64,000 nt of DNA. Source: Apostichopus japonicus. Taxonomy: Eukaryota; Echinodermata; Holothuroidea; Aspidochirotida; Stichopodidae. The DNA is taken from contig NC_092580.1 in NCBI RefSeq assembly GCF_037975245.1, forward strand, positions 23,136,001-23,200,000, written 5' to 3'. Below are positions 9,263 to 20,802 of the stretch, one piece after another. A program made the translations under genes and the position numbers. The notes beneath the pieces are model-generated. The model worked only from the letters and a program-made list of their open reading frames with translations. It ran no database searches and was not told the origin of the DNA. The first letter of the stretch is position 1. Each line of letters starts with the position of its first letter.

Positions 9263-12200
9263 TGTTATTAGAAGGCAATGAATGTTGATGACTTGTAATG
9301 TATGAAATCCTCGCCATCTGTGTAGTCTGATTATTGCACAGACAGACAGACAGACGTTAACTTGAATTTTACAAATGATTTAAGAGACATAAGATTAAAA
9401 AAGAAGTATTAATAGACATCAAATTAAAAATATACCAAATAGACAAAAAAGTAATTTCCGATGGAATCAAAGAAATGGGGAATCCCATTGAGCTTGCATG
9501 CTTTCATTGTCAGCCTTTAAAAACTTCATTTAGACATTTTCTATTCCACATTTTTGCAGAATGAAATCATGTAAGCTTAAAATAAACATTGCCTGTTTCT
9601 CCACGATATGCGCTATTGTTCCAAATCTGCGCATGAGCATTTCATTTACATTACATTATTACTCCCTGTCAAAGATCGAGCACATGTTCCTTGCTAATAG
9701 CGTTGAATTTTATAAGATTAATATGTAAGTTTTTGTCTCGTTCGTATTTGCTTGTTTCTCTGCACTTGTGCATGCCTATGCTATCTCGACTGACCTATAG
9801 ATAGAAGGTGGGTAGCACATGTAGGCCTACATATATATACCTTCTTCTATATCTCTCCATGATGTGACTTTCAGATATTACGGTACACGTCTGCAGAGCC
9901 TGATTTTTTTTTCAAACGTAGGCTATTGGCTAACTTGAGCATAGAGATTTCTAGCGAACAGATTGCGCCAAACCTTTGCGTCAACGTTATCAGCGGCTAT
10001 ACTTCCGGGGCCACAGCTTACAATCTGGATGACTTAATTAAACTACACCGGACACCAAATGTTTTATAGGATGGTCCTCGGAAAGAGTACACGTTATCTG
10101 AAGGCATGGTAGCAAAGATAACGACTCGACATGAAGTGACTTTTATCTTAAAAACACAGGACGTTGGCGTTCCTCCACTTGAATTATAAACTTTTCACAG
10201 TGAAATTTTGTATTGAGAAGGGCTGTACCGGAAGCGCTCTTGTTTTCAGCTCTGTGATGTAATCATGTAAGGTATGTACGTAATAATATGCATGCGTGCG
10301 TGCAACTAACGCGTGCATGGAGGTGTATGAATTGTACGTACGATTCACGTAATGAAATACTTCGCTATGGTGGCCTTACATATATATACATACGGGTATT
10401 GGGAGATTTGGTAGCAGTGAACAGTGTAGATAATCTGTGTCACACCTTTAGCAGACATTATAACATATTTTCTGCTTTAACCTCACGGGAGGGGGGACCC
10501 TCATCCTGAACAACAATAGCAAATCGTTCCTTTGTTCTGTAATGGGGAATTCGAAGTAGTGTAACCATGGAGAAATGTAAAATCCCACCCATAATGCATG
10601 TACGTGCTAGTTACTCCCGAGAGGGCGGCTTTGCCAGGGCTGGTGCATCGACTCCCCCTTCCACTAAGGTCTTGCAACTTCAGGTTGGTTCTAGTGTTTT
10701 TTGCTTCCATATTCTTATTAATTTGCTTGTCTACTTCACACCCATTTCTTTAACCCCCCCCCCCCCATTTTTTCTCGATTTGTTATCCTGCAGGAGCAGG
10801 GGCAGAATCATCTCGAACAGGCTTTGCCACCCCATCCCCACCCTCGGGCCACGTCACCGACTGTACCGAATTGTTAATCCTCTTACGTCAGGATTGTAGT
10901 ATCAGTGAATAGTATACCACTGAAATGCTTGAATTCTGCCGGGTATCAATTAACTCTTAAGTACTGCAATACTGGCAAGTCTTTACAGAGCCTATCGACT
11001 TGTTTAAATCTATCCTAATCCACTACCACCATTTTCAGCAAAGGGATTATCGAGTATTAAGCTTTAGCGTTTGTATCAAATCTATACGATAAAGAAAACG
11101 TGTAGAAGCATTTGGTTGTTCCGTTGTATAGGTCAATTTGCAATGGAAGATTAAATTGTTTTGATTTAAAATTGAATAAGATTTGTGGGTTTAATTGTAA
11201 CAAAAAACCCCACCGTTCAGGGGTCCTGTTTTATAAACCTACCGTATTTGCTTTAGGAATTTCTGCAATATACCTATAAATACAACGTTCCCACTCATAA
11301 GTATACTACAGCTGGTCATAGGAATAGTGTTAGGTACTTGGATAGACACTGTTCAATGGCGTCGCAACCTATCACTTAAAATCTCGAAAATGACTACTGT
11401 ATAGTCTTTCCAAAAGACTATATAGATATGAAACATTTCGCATTATACGCTCAGGCTATTGACAAGGGTTATGAAATAGCCTTAACCAAAGGTTCAACGT
11501 ATTTTGCAATATACAAGATTATGGACTAATTTGTAACACTGCAGGTAGACCTATTACCATTTGGCAATTTTATCACCAACTAATTGCCTATTATATCATT
11601 CAGGAATATTCATCGTAAAGAACATTATATCAGAATCTGGTATTCCTCTCAATATAATGTCTTTTCATTAATTTGTAATAATTTTTCTTTCAACAACATG
11701 ATCCATATAAACATGCAACTAATTACATAAATATCAATATACAGCATAGCTTTAAAAAATAAAAAACGAAGGGATGGAAGAGAAAAATAAAACACTATTG
11801 AAAAAAAAAAAAAAAACTATTGAAGAAAAATAATTGAGAAAAATAAAACACAATAAAATTATAAAACACACTGTATACACACACAGCACAGTTACTGTAT
11901 CACAAACTGAAGGAGTTAACATAATAATTCAAGATGGATAATACCTCGACATATCAAGTTGAGAAGTAAAATTAATAATGAATTAATATTGAATTGAAAA
12001 CACTGTGTTTGACTCCGGACCTGTACACGAATGTATTTACCAATGAGAAAAGGAAATCGTTCTCAGTCTCTGAAAGTCTTACATGATCCGAAGTACAACG
12101 ATCCTGAGATCTAGTGGTGCACACAAAACATAGGCACATTTATATTATACTAAAAAACTTACTAACAAAAGTAAGATAACATAAACAAAATATTAAAACA
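9263..12200. other. No gene recognised
   Basis: Short unsupported frames only. It contains a CAGA microsatellite at 9338-9354, a poly-C tract near 10754-10767 and A-rich sequence at 11755-11850. No family, exon with convincing splice sites, or bounded repeat could be identified. Confidence 0.5.
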
Positions 12201-12209
12201 ATCATTTGT

Positions 12210-12290
12210 CATTTAGCCTCTGAATGACATCTGTCATTCAGCCTCTGAAGAAGATCCTGCTAGGATCGAAACGTCAGGTCCACTTACTTT
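12210..12290 (+). repeat. Interspersed CTGAAGAAGATCCTGCT element, copy 1
   Basis: Contains ctctgaagaagatcctgct followed by aggatcgaaacgtcagg, shared with 35084-35135 with a few changes. The words 'cattcagcctctgaa' and 'catttagcctctgaa' also repeat directly just before it. Confidence 0.6.
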
Positions 12291-14546
12291 TACAACAACA
12301 AAAATATTAAAGTTAATTAATGTGTGAACTGCATATGAAATATTTACCTGACGATTTGAGCTGGTGCATGTATATAGGCTAACAACATCATAGTAAAAAT
12401 TGATGCTACTGCAATAACGATCCTGCCCATCGTTGCAATAGGCAAATTTTTACTTGTGTTAAGCATAGTTGTGTGCGAGACAAATCCCAATGTGTAACTC
12501 TTTCCTCAACTTCACAGATATGTTCAAGGCCAATTACCTTAAACTACTGCATTCCATTCCTCTCATTACCCTGTGAGATACGATTACGCATGCGTACTAC
12601 AGGAAATAGAAGAATGATCCTGGATATAGATAAAACCGTACGCACTGTACACTGTCTGTATACTGTATAGGGCCCAATCAAATCAGAGAGATACATTGTA
12701 CTTGTCTGTGATGGTTCAAATCAAATGTATAGGGTTATTTTCACTAGTCATAGAACGGTAATCGAATAACTTGGCTAATTATCGAATGACGACTAATTAG
12801 CATAATATGCAAGGTGTTTGCAGGAGCGCATCAAACAGGAGCGAGGCGCGCTAAATAAAACAATAGGTATATTATAAAGTATGGATGATTGAAACACATG
12901 CCCCTAATTGCAAGCATTGCTTCCAGGTGGAATGGGTAAATGGAATGGGCAACGAGGTTTTGGAACTTCACTTCACTCTGAGCATCCAGGCAGAGGAGGC
13001 GGCGGTGTTTAGGCGTAAGACAAGCCTAGGGTATATAGTTACCGGGAGAGGCTACATTGTCTGGGTAGACTATATACTTATTTGATATCCGATTGAGAGT
13101 CCCCTTCTCCGACCGAATGCATGGAGGCACTTGCCCCATGCCGTGACTCAGAGGTTGTCTAGACCTTTTCACGCATGAAATTTGTTATAATTGATTAACT
13201 AAGGAACATATATTAATATATATGAATTTGGGATGAAGCTAATAGTAAATGTCCTAATATTGGAAGTGTGTTTACTAGTAGTGTAGTGTAGCCCAATGGT
13301 AAATGGGAATAACTCATGTGGGGATTGAAATATACTTAAAACTATAGTATATGACTGAAGGTTATTTAAATATCATTTGTTGAATATTAATGATAATTGC
13401 TGGAGAGACAAAGTTAACCCGTTTTCTATTTGAATGGTGGGAATTGGCTATATATGATAATTATGTTAATTTTAGGGATAGTCCACTTTTAGTAATCATT
13501 ACTGTATAACGAAAAGGGGTTCTGTTATTATCAGGTGATAATGTGATCTTAATTAGAGCAGAGGGATTGAGTACATGATGTAAACTTCATTTTTACTGAT
13601 AAGGGAATACATCGTTGTATCAATTTTATTACAGTATACCATTTCCTGGGGGACGAAACTCAGTGATCCGTTTAGTAGTAAAAAATTGGGGAACGCTAAT
13701 CCATTGTCTGTTTAAGTTAGAGAGGAGCCACGAGACGGAAGATCCGTGCTTAGTGGCCAACGTTGAGGCCCTCCCTCCGTTTGCAGTTTGTATTGGACCA
13801 TATAGCGTCATTTATAGTTATACACCATAAAAACGTTATACTGGAGGAATAAACATATTTCGTTAGTTAAAAGGAATATTTTTTGTTGATTAAAAAAGGG
13901 CGCCAAGAACGTTAAAGTAATTATATAGGCTATTGTGTAAAAGAAATTTAATGTAGCAAAGCAGCTTATATGTTAATTGTATCGTACAATAATAAATGTT
14001 CATTATTATAAGCATATACTGTTACATTTCATTTTTACGTAAGTGTTAAAAGAACTCGAGTGGAAATTTATTATCTGAATTTCTCACGTCACATTGTCCA
14101 AGCCTTCACTGCATGGATGGCGTCAAAGTTCAGTTCATGTATTATCCGTTTCGAAATACTTTGTCATTTCTTAAGTTCCTAGCTGTATTTAATATACTGT
14201 ACATGGACCAAACTTCAGGTAGTAACAAACCAAATACTCAAGATTCTTCGCAATTGACGCTGATGCTCTTCCAACTTCGAAAAACAAGTCAGTCAGAGGG
14301 GTAGTAGCAAGGACTATCATGACCCCGGTGCAGCAACATAGCCCAGATTCATCGCGAAGTCCAATGATGGTCGTACTTGGGTGAGATGTATTTTCCATTT
14401 GCCATCTCTCGGATATGGTATACTGTCGGGTTTCCTCTGTTGAGGATACATGATTTTGTTTAAATTCCCGCCGTTCGGGTGGGATATCGAGGGAGAACAT
14501 AACAACTTTACAGTACAGTGTTTAAGACATAAAACAAAATTAGTAT
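12291..14546. other. No gene recognised
   Basis: Open frames at 12885-13085 and 13615-13830 have some codon-like composition, and the second is preceded by an acceptor-like stretch (caattttattacag, ending at 13633), but there is no recognisable family and no partner exon. They are not called as genes. Confidence 0.45.
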
Positions 14547-14590
14547 CAGGTGCGTATCCAGGGGGGCGTTGGGGGCGCGCGCCCCCCGGG
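14547..14590. mobile_element. End of a family-A-like miniature element
   Basis: CAGGTGCGTATCCAGG resembles the family A end with two changes and is followed by the G/C-rich run (gggggcgcgcgccccccggg) usual inside these elements. The other end is not identifiable, so it is partial or degraded. Confidence 0.45.
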
Positions 14591-14591
14591 T

Positions 14592-14714
14592 AAGAAAAAG
14601 AGGAGAGAAAAAAAGAGAAGAAAAAAGGGAAAAGGAGGGGGGAAAAAGAAAAGGAGGAGAGAAAGGAAGGGAAAAGAAGAAGAAAAAAGAGAGAAAAAGG
14701 AGAAAGGGAGGGAG
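14592..14714 (+). repeat. Uninterrupted 123-nt polypurine tract
   Basis: Every base from 14592 to 14714 is A or G on the plus strand. The minus-strand 'proteins' predicted here (rich in Phe, Leu, Ser and Pro) are translation of this low-complexity tract, not genes. Confidence 0.9.
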
Positions 14715-15046
14715 TAGAAGATAGCCAAGACTTCGGGAAGAGAAAGAGGAACAGTCATAGTTAAAGCGCTGATCCCTATTATATACACAGGGTAGCCAGT
14801 GACAGATCAAGGATTACGGAGGGGGTGTGCGCCTCACCCTACCCCTTACACCAACAACTCCATTTTTGACGTTTCCATGTTTCCTCTCTCACTAATGTAT
14901 CTATATAAATACTATATATGATCTATCATAACGCGTGTGTGTGTGTGTATGGACGCCTTAAACAATTGTAGGATTGTGCTATATGGAACCAACTGTGGCT
15001 GGTCTTGAACTCGACGGGGTCTTCGGGAACATGACGCATTTCGGGA
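14715..15046. other. No gene recognised
   Basis: Contains a GT microsatellite near 14935-14948. Nothing else recognised. Confidence 0.5.
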
Positions 15047-15285
15047 AGGGGGCGACCGCCCCCCCCCCCGAGCAAATTTTCTTTATGACATCGCTAGAAA
15101 TTTCAAAACAGACAATGCTTAGATGCAACTTACAAGGCCTGGGAAGTGTCATTTCCAGCGACCTGGGAGGCATTTTCGGCGAAAATTTTTCTTGTACGCT
15201 TCGCGCCAACTCATGGTGGCGCTTCGCTTAGATAGTTTGCATACAGGCTTCGCCCCTCCCTTGGCAATTACTCGCTACACGCCTG
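15047..15285 (+). mobile_element. hAT-type miniature element, family A, truncated copy
   Basis: Matches 5180-5445: poly-C, gagcaaattttctttatgac, cttacaaggcctgggaagtg, cttgtacgcttcgcgccaac and the right end gctacacgcctg. The left inverted end is missing or altered (gggaagggggcg), so it is 5'-degraded. Confidence 0.75.
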
Positions 15286-16029
15286 TTCGAATTTGTAAAG
15301 CAAAGAGCAGATATAACATCATATCAGTGAGCATTGAAATGCCTGTTCCACGATGAACAGCCTCAAAAACTGTCTATGTGTGTAGTCGAAGGCGTAGCCC
15401 AATTGGATTTGGGGCTGTAACGACTTGCCCAAAAAAAAGCAAAAATTTTTCGCGCGCGAAGCGCGCGTTCAACATATCGATGCCAATATCATATAAGTAA
15501 GCATCGGTCATTACATTGCATGGCATCGTGTACCGCACGGTCCGTGAAAGTAGCACAGTAAACCGCCGGATGCTAATGTAAACAACCAAATGTCTTATGT
15601 AGATGGAGAAAAAGCATACAGATCTATTTATGTCAAACTCTCTTTTACAGTAGTAATGTCGGCCAATCTTAGAACTTTATTTTACAACAACAATAAAGGA
15701 GTTTACCCTGTTCGACCTCGCAAGAGGTCCTACGGGGGATAATATTTAAGTTTTGTAGAATAGACACTTTTTTTTTTTCTAGGGAAAGTTGTCTATTACT
15801 CAAACAGGGAGATGCTGAGAAGTGAAGTATTGTTCGATTAACATTGTTAAGAAGCCATAAATACACAGGAGGTCGGAGCTGAGGAGCCAATTAGGTATGG
15901 ATCACTAAAGGGGGAGGAATTTCTAATTAAATGGGAAACTTTATTTTAATTACCAGGAGATAATTTTTAAGCTATTCATTGCTATTTATTTTTCTTTCAG
16001 TAGGTGCCCGAAAGAAATGGGAAAAAAAT
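15286..16029. other. No gene recognised; contains a GC hairpin
   Basis: No supported gene. At 15451-15467 there is a perfect short palindrome, CGCGCGC-GAA-GCGCGCG. A T homopolymer lies near 15770-15778. Confidence 0.5.
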
Positions 16030-16090
16030 TGGTTGCGGGGGGGGGGGGGGGGGGGGTTGGGGCTGCAGCCCCGCCTCCTACGGGACCTAC
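16030..16090. repeat. Poly-G tract with GC-rich inverted flank
   Basis: About 19 consecutive G residues followed by ttggggctgcagccccgcc, an inverted GC-rich motif. It resembles the G-run interiors of the nearby miniature elements, but no element ends are visible. Confidence 0.6.
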
Positions 16091-16624
16091 ACCTATGTGT
16101 GTAGTGTTCGGTTTCGATATACCTGATATCGGAAATATCTGCTATTTTTCATTTCCTTCAACCAAGTTTTATAATAGCCATAATAAGAGGTTGCAATATT
16201 TCTACACCAACAAATTAACTGTGTCGGAATTTTCGAAAATTTCCTCACCAACATTCTTCATCATACTTTCCTCTACTCGTGCAATTTGTACCTGTCTATT
16301 AGGGGTTGAAGGGGGTTTTTCCCTATTGGTTGTCCATAGATTGAATTTTGTGCAACATTATGGGTATGTTTTCAAGTGATTTTTATTCACAAGAAATGTG
16401 AATTTTCAAATTCTCAACAAATAATGGGCTTAAAACCTTGAAAAGTGGGGCTTTCGGATATTGTGGGGCGTGACGTAGAATCGCCTACAAAAGCAATGAT
16501 CCATAGGACATGCAATGAGGTCGAACATGATGTGTGACTGGTGACAATCTTCAAAAAGGTTATGGATGGAAAAAAAAATTGGGAAATACTTGGTTCTCAG
16601 GCAAAAGTGTACATTTGGTTGCTC
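16091..16624. other. No gene recognised
   Basis: Unsupported open frames only; no delimited repeat seen. Confidence 0.5.
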
Positions 16625-16774
16625 ATTTTCAAGCCCGAGAAGTGTCATTTCCGGTGATCTGGGGGGTATCAAAACCAGAAATTTTCTTGTACGCTCCGCG
16701 CCAACCAATGGTGGCGCTCCGCTTAGATAATAATTCGCGCCCCCCCGGGTTAGAAAATCCTGAATACGCGCCTG
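16625..16774 (+). mobile_element. hAT-type miniature element, family A, 3' fragment
   Basis: Shares the core (gaagtgtcatttccggtgat; cttgtacgctccgcgccaac; ggtggcgctccgcttagat) and ends with tacgcgcctg at 16774. The left half is absent. Confidence 0.7.
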
Positions 16775-16918
16775 AGTATGGTGTGCTTTTTAGAACGTGT
16801 CCAAAAGTACATATTATTAAATAGCTTAGCCGTAAATGCTGAATGCGATAATCACCGCCGACCCCAGAAGCTTGCGCATGCACCTAAAGAAAAAGGAAGA
16901 CCTTGAAGCAGAACAGTT

Positions 16919-17202
16919 CAGGCGCGTAGCCAGGAATTTGCCAAGGGGCGAAACTGTAGATTCGGCATTGCAAACTATCTAAGCGTAGCGCCGCCATGTT
17001 GGCGCGAAGCGTACAAGAAAATTTTGGCTGAAAATGCCTCCCAGATCGCTGGAAATGACACTTCCCAGGCCTTGTAAGTTGCATCTTAGCATTTTCTCTT
17101 TTGAAAATACTAGCGATATCATAAAAACATTAAAAAAAAAATATGCTCAAGGGGGGGGGGCGGCTGCCCCCTTCGCCCCCCCCCCCCTTGGCTACGCGCC
17201 TG
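16919..17202 (-). mobile_element. hAT-type miniature element, family A, inverted full copy
   Basis: A 284-bp copy of the 5159-5445 element in the opposite orientation, with complete ends CAGGCGCGTAGCCA / TGGCTACGCGCCTG. Flanks gaacagtt (16911-16918) and gaaaagtt (17203-17210) form an 8-bp duplication with one mismatch in unique sequence, supporting a hAT-type insertion. Non-coding. Confidence 0.85.
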
Positions 17203-17210
17203 GAAAAGTT

Positions 17211-17458
17211 TTAATACCAACTTATATGATAGTTTATGTAAGTAGTCGACAATTTGCTATCCCAATCTAACCCATCTCCGATTCCTCTAATTGCCCCCCC
17301 TTCTCTTCTCGTAACATGCATTTTATTTTCGGTAAACCGCATTTTTTAACCGCATTTGGCGCCAAAAACTCTAATAATAGCCCATACCTGTATACCCGGT
17401 CTTATTCTACCGTATGTTTGATGATTTAATGTGTTAGTGGATGGGTACATTAGGTAAG
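17211..17458. other. No gene recognised
   Basis: A short stretch between two miniature elements. Nothing recognised. Confidence 0.5.
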
Positions 17459-17466
17459 AGCGCAGT

Positions 17467-17839
17467 CAGTGGCGGAGCGTCCATACAGTCAGAGGGCGGA
17501 TCCCCCCCCCCCCTGACGGACTCAAAATGGACTGCTGGGGCCCTTTTCAGCTTTTTACCACTTTTTACTTATTCGCGATTATTTACTTTTTATTGCGCTC
17601 TCATCTACCTATTGACATTTGTCACATTTTGTTGGCGTAATCACCTATTTATTCTTCATTTATCTGCAAATTAGCAAGGCCAGGAAAGGGTCATTTCCGG
17701 CGATCTAGGAAGTATCTTTACTCAAAAAATTTCTGTACGCTCCGCGCCAACCTGTGGTGGCGCTCCGCTTAGATAGTGTCGAAAGCGCCCCTACAGACCA
17801 TTCTCGCCCCCCTTGACCAATCCCCTAGCTCCGCCACTG
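17467..17839 (+). mobile_element. hAT-type miniature element, family B, copy 1
   Basis: A 373-bp non-coding element with ends CAGTGGCGGAGC / GCTCCGCCACTG and an exact 8-bp target duplication agcgcagt (17459-17466 and 17840-17847). The interior includes ctgacggactcaaaatgg and the core catttccggcgatctagg .. gtacgctccgcgccaacc that is shared with family A. Confidence 0.92.
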
Positions 17840-17847
17840 AGCGCAGT

Positions 17848-19334
17848 GTATACCCTTGTATGAACATGCCAAGAAATGACATAACAGGCCTATACTTTAG
17901 ACTTCATATTCCCTAACTATGTAGGCCTAATTCTCTGCTTCTGTAGTGTACACAGGCTCCTTCCAGATTGCAGCGTCTATGAGCTCAGTGTGAACGCCTT
18001 GACTAGCGCCATCTATTTTGATAGTTTATGTGCAGTCAAATCACAGTTTCATGACGCTACAAGCGAAGAGTAACTATAGTAACTAATAACGATAGTATCA
18101 TATATTCAACGATGTGTTCTAAAGGTGAAAATGGTTGTTGATAACTTATTTTACCTGTTTATGGTTCTAATGTAAAACTACTAAAAAAATAAATCCTTTA
18201 GTTTAGCGAATCCGGCAAAGTTTCGCCTAGATTTACATGGGCTTAGATATAACCTTATCCGTGTGATGATAGTGGAGGAAGACAGCCTTATATTAATCCC
18301 TCTCTTTTGAATAAGTGTTTCGTGAATACGAGAAAGGTCGAATTTTCGAATCCATTCCCAGAAATAAAGTGAACTTGGGCAGACACAGATCCAAAAGTGT
18401 TGGGCCCCCCTCCCCCCACCCCCCGCCCGCACAAAAATGAAAAGCAGTTATAAGCGTAACCTTGTTTGTAAAGTTAACTGTAGTCTGTAGACCTAAGTTT
18501 AAGCCTTACAAATATGCCACAATTTGCACCATTTCACCTCTGTAAGTTTATTTTATTTTCTTTCTAGGTTGAGGACCTCAAACCCTTCTACATCGGAATT
18601 GGCTTCAAAGACCCCAGGGCAACACCCTCATTTATTTAGCATCACTGTGGTGCAGCGAAGACGTGAGAAGTCGTTTGGAACTTATAGCTCAAAGTTTGAA
18701 CACCTGTGAATCGAAAGAACAGAATTAACCATATATCCAAATTCAGACACCATACTACCAAATCCTCCGTGTGCAAGCTTGAAATCGGTCGAAACTTTCT
18801 TTTTAAGACAAGTCAACGTGTCGTTCATTTTGCTGGTGGTAAGATTGAGAAAGCATGTTCTTTTGGAATATATAATGGTTTGTTATTATCTAGAGAATCT
18901 TAATATACAACCATATACAGAATTGTGTCTTCTACGTTTGAGGGCTACCGTACATGTTGCCTTGGTAACTCAAACGCCATCCGTCTGCTAAACTTTAGTA
19001 ACTCAAACGCCATCCGTGTGCTAAACTTGAGTTTTTAGTTTTACCATAACTGCAACACGTAAATGGCTATTATACTTTACCAAACTGTAACACATATTAC
19101 GTAAATTTTCTAGTTTCTTATATTAGATAATCTGATCAGATCGATTCTGTTCGGTCAGAAAATGCGATGCGATGTAGCGCATTGTGCCTGTCGGAAGCTA
19201 GCAACCAGTGGTAGCAGAATATAGCAGTATAGCGCCACTTACAGCAGACAATAACGAAAAGGACACTATAACACACGGACGGTTTGCCACAACAGCGGCT
19301 ACACGGGCCAATGTGAAACATATCACGCAAGAAG
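17848..19334. other. No gene recognised
   Basis: Contains a poly-C stretch near 18405-18427 and a direct duplication, taactcaaacgccatccgt, at 18965 and 19000 (unit about 35 bp). No supported gene. Confidence 0.5.
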
Positions 19335-19790
19335 GTGTTGATTTTTATTTAAATAATTCGAGTTATGTAGGTATTTGAAAAGAGACGAGACCCTCATCTT
19401 TGACATGGTATAGGTCCACTATCGGAGACAAAACTTATTTCTTGACCTAACACGACCATTAACATTTAACCCTTATTTCAAATTCGACAACATCCTAAAT
19501 TCGAACAAGAAAGCCTAAAAGATATCCATTTTTGTTTTCAAGTATCTTGGTTACCAAGTAGTTTGGTTACCAAGTAGCTTGGTTACTTGGTTACCAGTAT
19601 TCTTGAGGCTCTGTTTCCTCGAATTTAGGATTTGTTCGGATTTGAAATAGCGGTAAAATGTTAATGGTCATTTTGTAATGGATCTATACCATGTAAAAGA
19701 GGAGGGTCTCGTGTTTCCGCTGGTACTATTCCGGCCTCTCAAATCCCTCCATAACTCAAATTATTTAATTTTGGATAAAGAAATCCTTGA
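19335..19790. repeat. Large imperfect inverted repeat around a minisatellite
   Basis: The left arm (about 19335-19510: gagttatgtaggtatttg, cgagaccctcatctttgaca, gaccattaacatttaac, cctaaattcgaac) recurs in reverse complement in the right arm (about 19600-19785: gttcggatttgaaatag, gttaatggtcattttg, atgtaaaagaggagggtctc, ctccataactcaaatta). The loop holds tandem copies of the palindromic word cttggttaccaag (19546-19597). It looks like a foldback or hairpin element. Confidence 0.7.
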
Positions 19791-19799
19791 TAATTTTTA

Positions 19800-19955
19800 G
19801 GCTCCCCCCCCCCCGAATATAGGATGTTTTCGTAATTGAAATAGTGTTAAAATGTTTATGGTCATTTTTAGTCAACAAATAAGTTATGTTTCCAACAGTG
19901 GACCTATAGATACCATGTCAAAGATGAGAGTTCCACCTCTTTTCTTGTATTATAT
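19800..19955 (+). repeat. Extra copy of the inverted-repeat arm
   Basis: Matches the right arm of the preceding inverted repeat (gttaaaatgtttatggtcat; ggacctatagataccatgtc; caaagatgagagttccacct), preceded by a poly-C tract. It indicates a tandem or secondary copy. Confidence 0.55.
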
Positions 19956-20411
19956 CAGACTCTTAATTAAAGGTAGTCAGTATAGGGCCCAAATTAAAGC
20001 ATGCTATAATTGCTATAGAAGTTTTCAAAAATTAATTTCCTGGAGGTCTTTACTCTCCAAATTTCTCTCAGACATTTTTAAGGAATACACAAGATAGACT
20101 GAATTTCCCAGCGAGGAAAGTTTCCTTCAAGGTTGTAACTTAAAACAGTTTAAGAATTTTGACCAAAGGTGCCCATATTTGAATATCTAGCATATTTGGG
20201 GCCAATATAGTACACCTTTAAATCATCGATCCAGAACTCCTGAAACTCTCAGATTTTCTACAGGGAGGGGCTGCAAGGAGATAAAAGTAGTATTTTCATG
20301 AGTTTAAATAATTCTTGGGAAGAATGATCTCTTTTTGCTATCGTAATTTATCGGAATCTAAAATCACGTATAACATCTGTATTTTTAATCTGTAAAACTA
20401 AACAGACGTCC
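19956..20411. other. No gene recognised
   Basis: No supported gene, RNA or element boundary. Confidence 0.5.
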
Positions 20412-20419
20412 CTTGTCGG

Positions 20420-20794
20420 CAGTGGCGGAGCGTCCATACAATCAGGGGGCGGATGCCCTCCCCGACGGACTCAAATGGACTGCTGGCGCCCTTTTCAGCG
20501 TTTTACCACTTTTTACTTTTTCGCGATATTGACTTTTTTATTGCGCTCTCGTCTACCTATTGACATTTGTCACATTTTTTTGGGCGATGACACCTATTTA
20601 TTCTTCGTTTACCTGCAACTTAGCAATGCCCGGAAAGGGTAATTTCCGGCGATCTAGGGAGTATCTTTACTCAAAAAATTTGTGTACGCTCCGCGCCAAC
20701 CTGTGGTGGCGCTCCGCTTTGATAGTTTCGAAAGCGCCCCTACAGACCATTCTCTCCCCCCCCCCCCTGACCAATACCCATAGCTCCGCCACTG
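20420..20794 (+). mobile_element. hAT-type miniature element, family B, copy 2
   Basis: 375 bp, ends CAGTGGCGGAGC / GCTCCGCCACTG, exact duplication cttgtcgg (20412-20419, 20795-20802). Collinear with the copy at 17467 throughout, in the same orientation. The open frame crossing it is repeat-derived. Confidence 0.92.
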
Positions 20795-20802
20795 CTTGTC
20801 GG

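Noticed and set aside
13615-13830. Candidate exon with a preceding acceptor
   Set aside because: No recognisable family, no neighbouring exon in a compatible phase, and a stop within the frame. Kept only as a note.
14189-14500. 103-codon minus-strand frame
   Set aside because: No domain recognised, and overlapping open frames of similar length exist on the same and the opposite strand.
14508-14810. Minus-strand hydrophobic 'proteins' rich in Phe, Leu and Pro
   Set aside because: They translate the polypurine tract on its complementary strand; low complexity in two frames at once.
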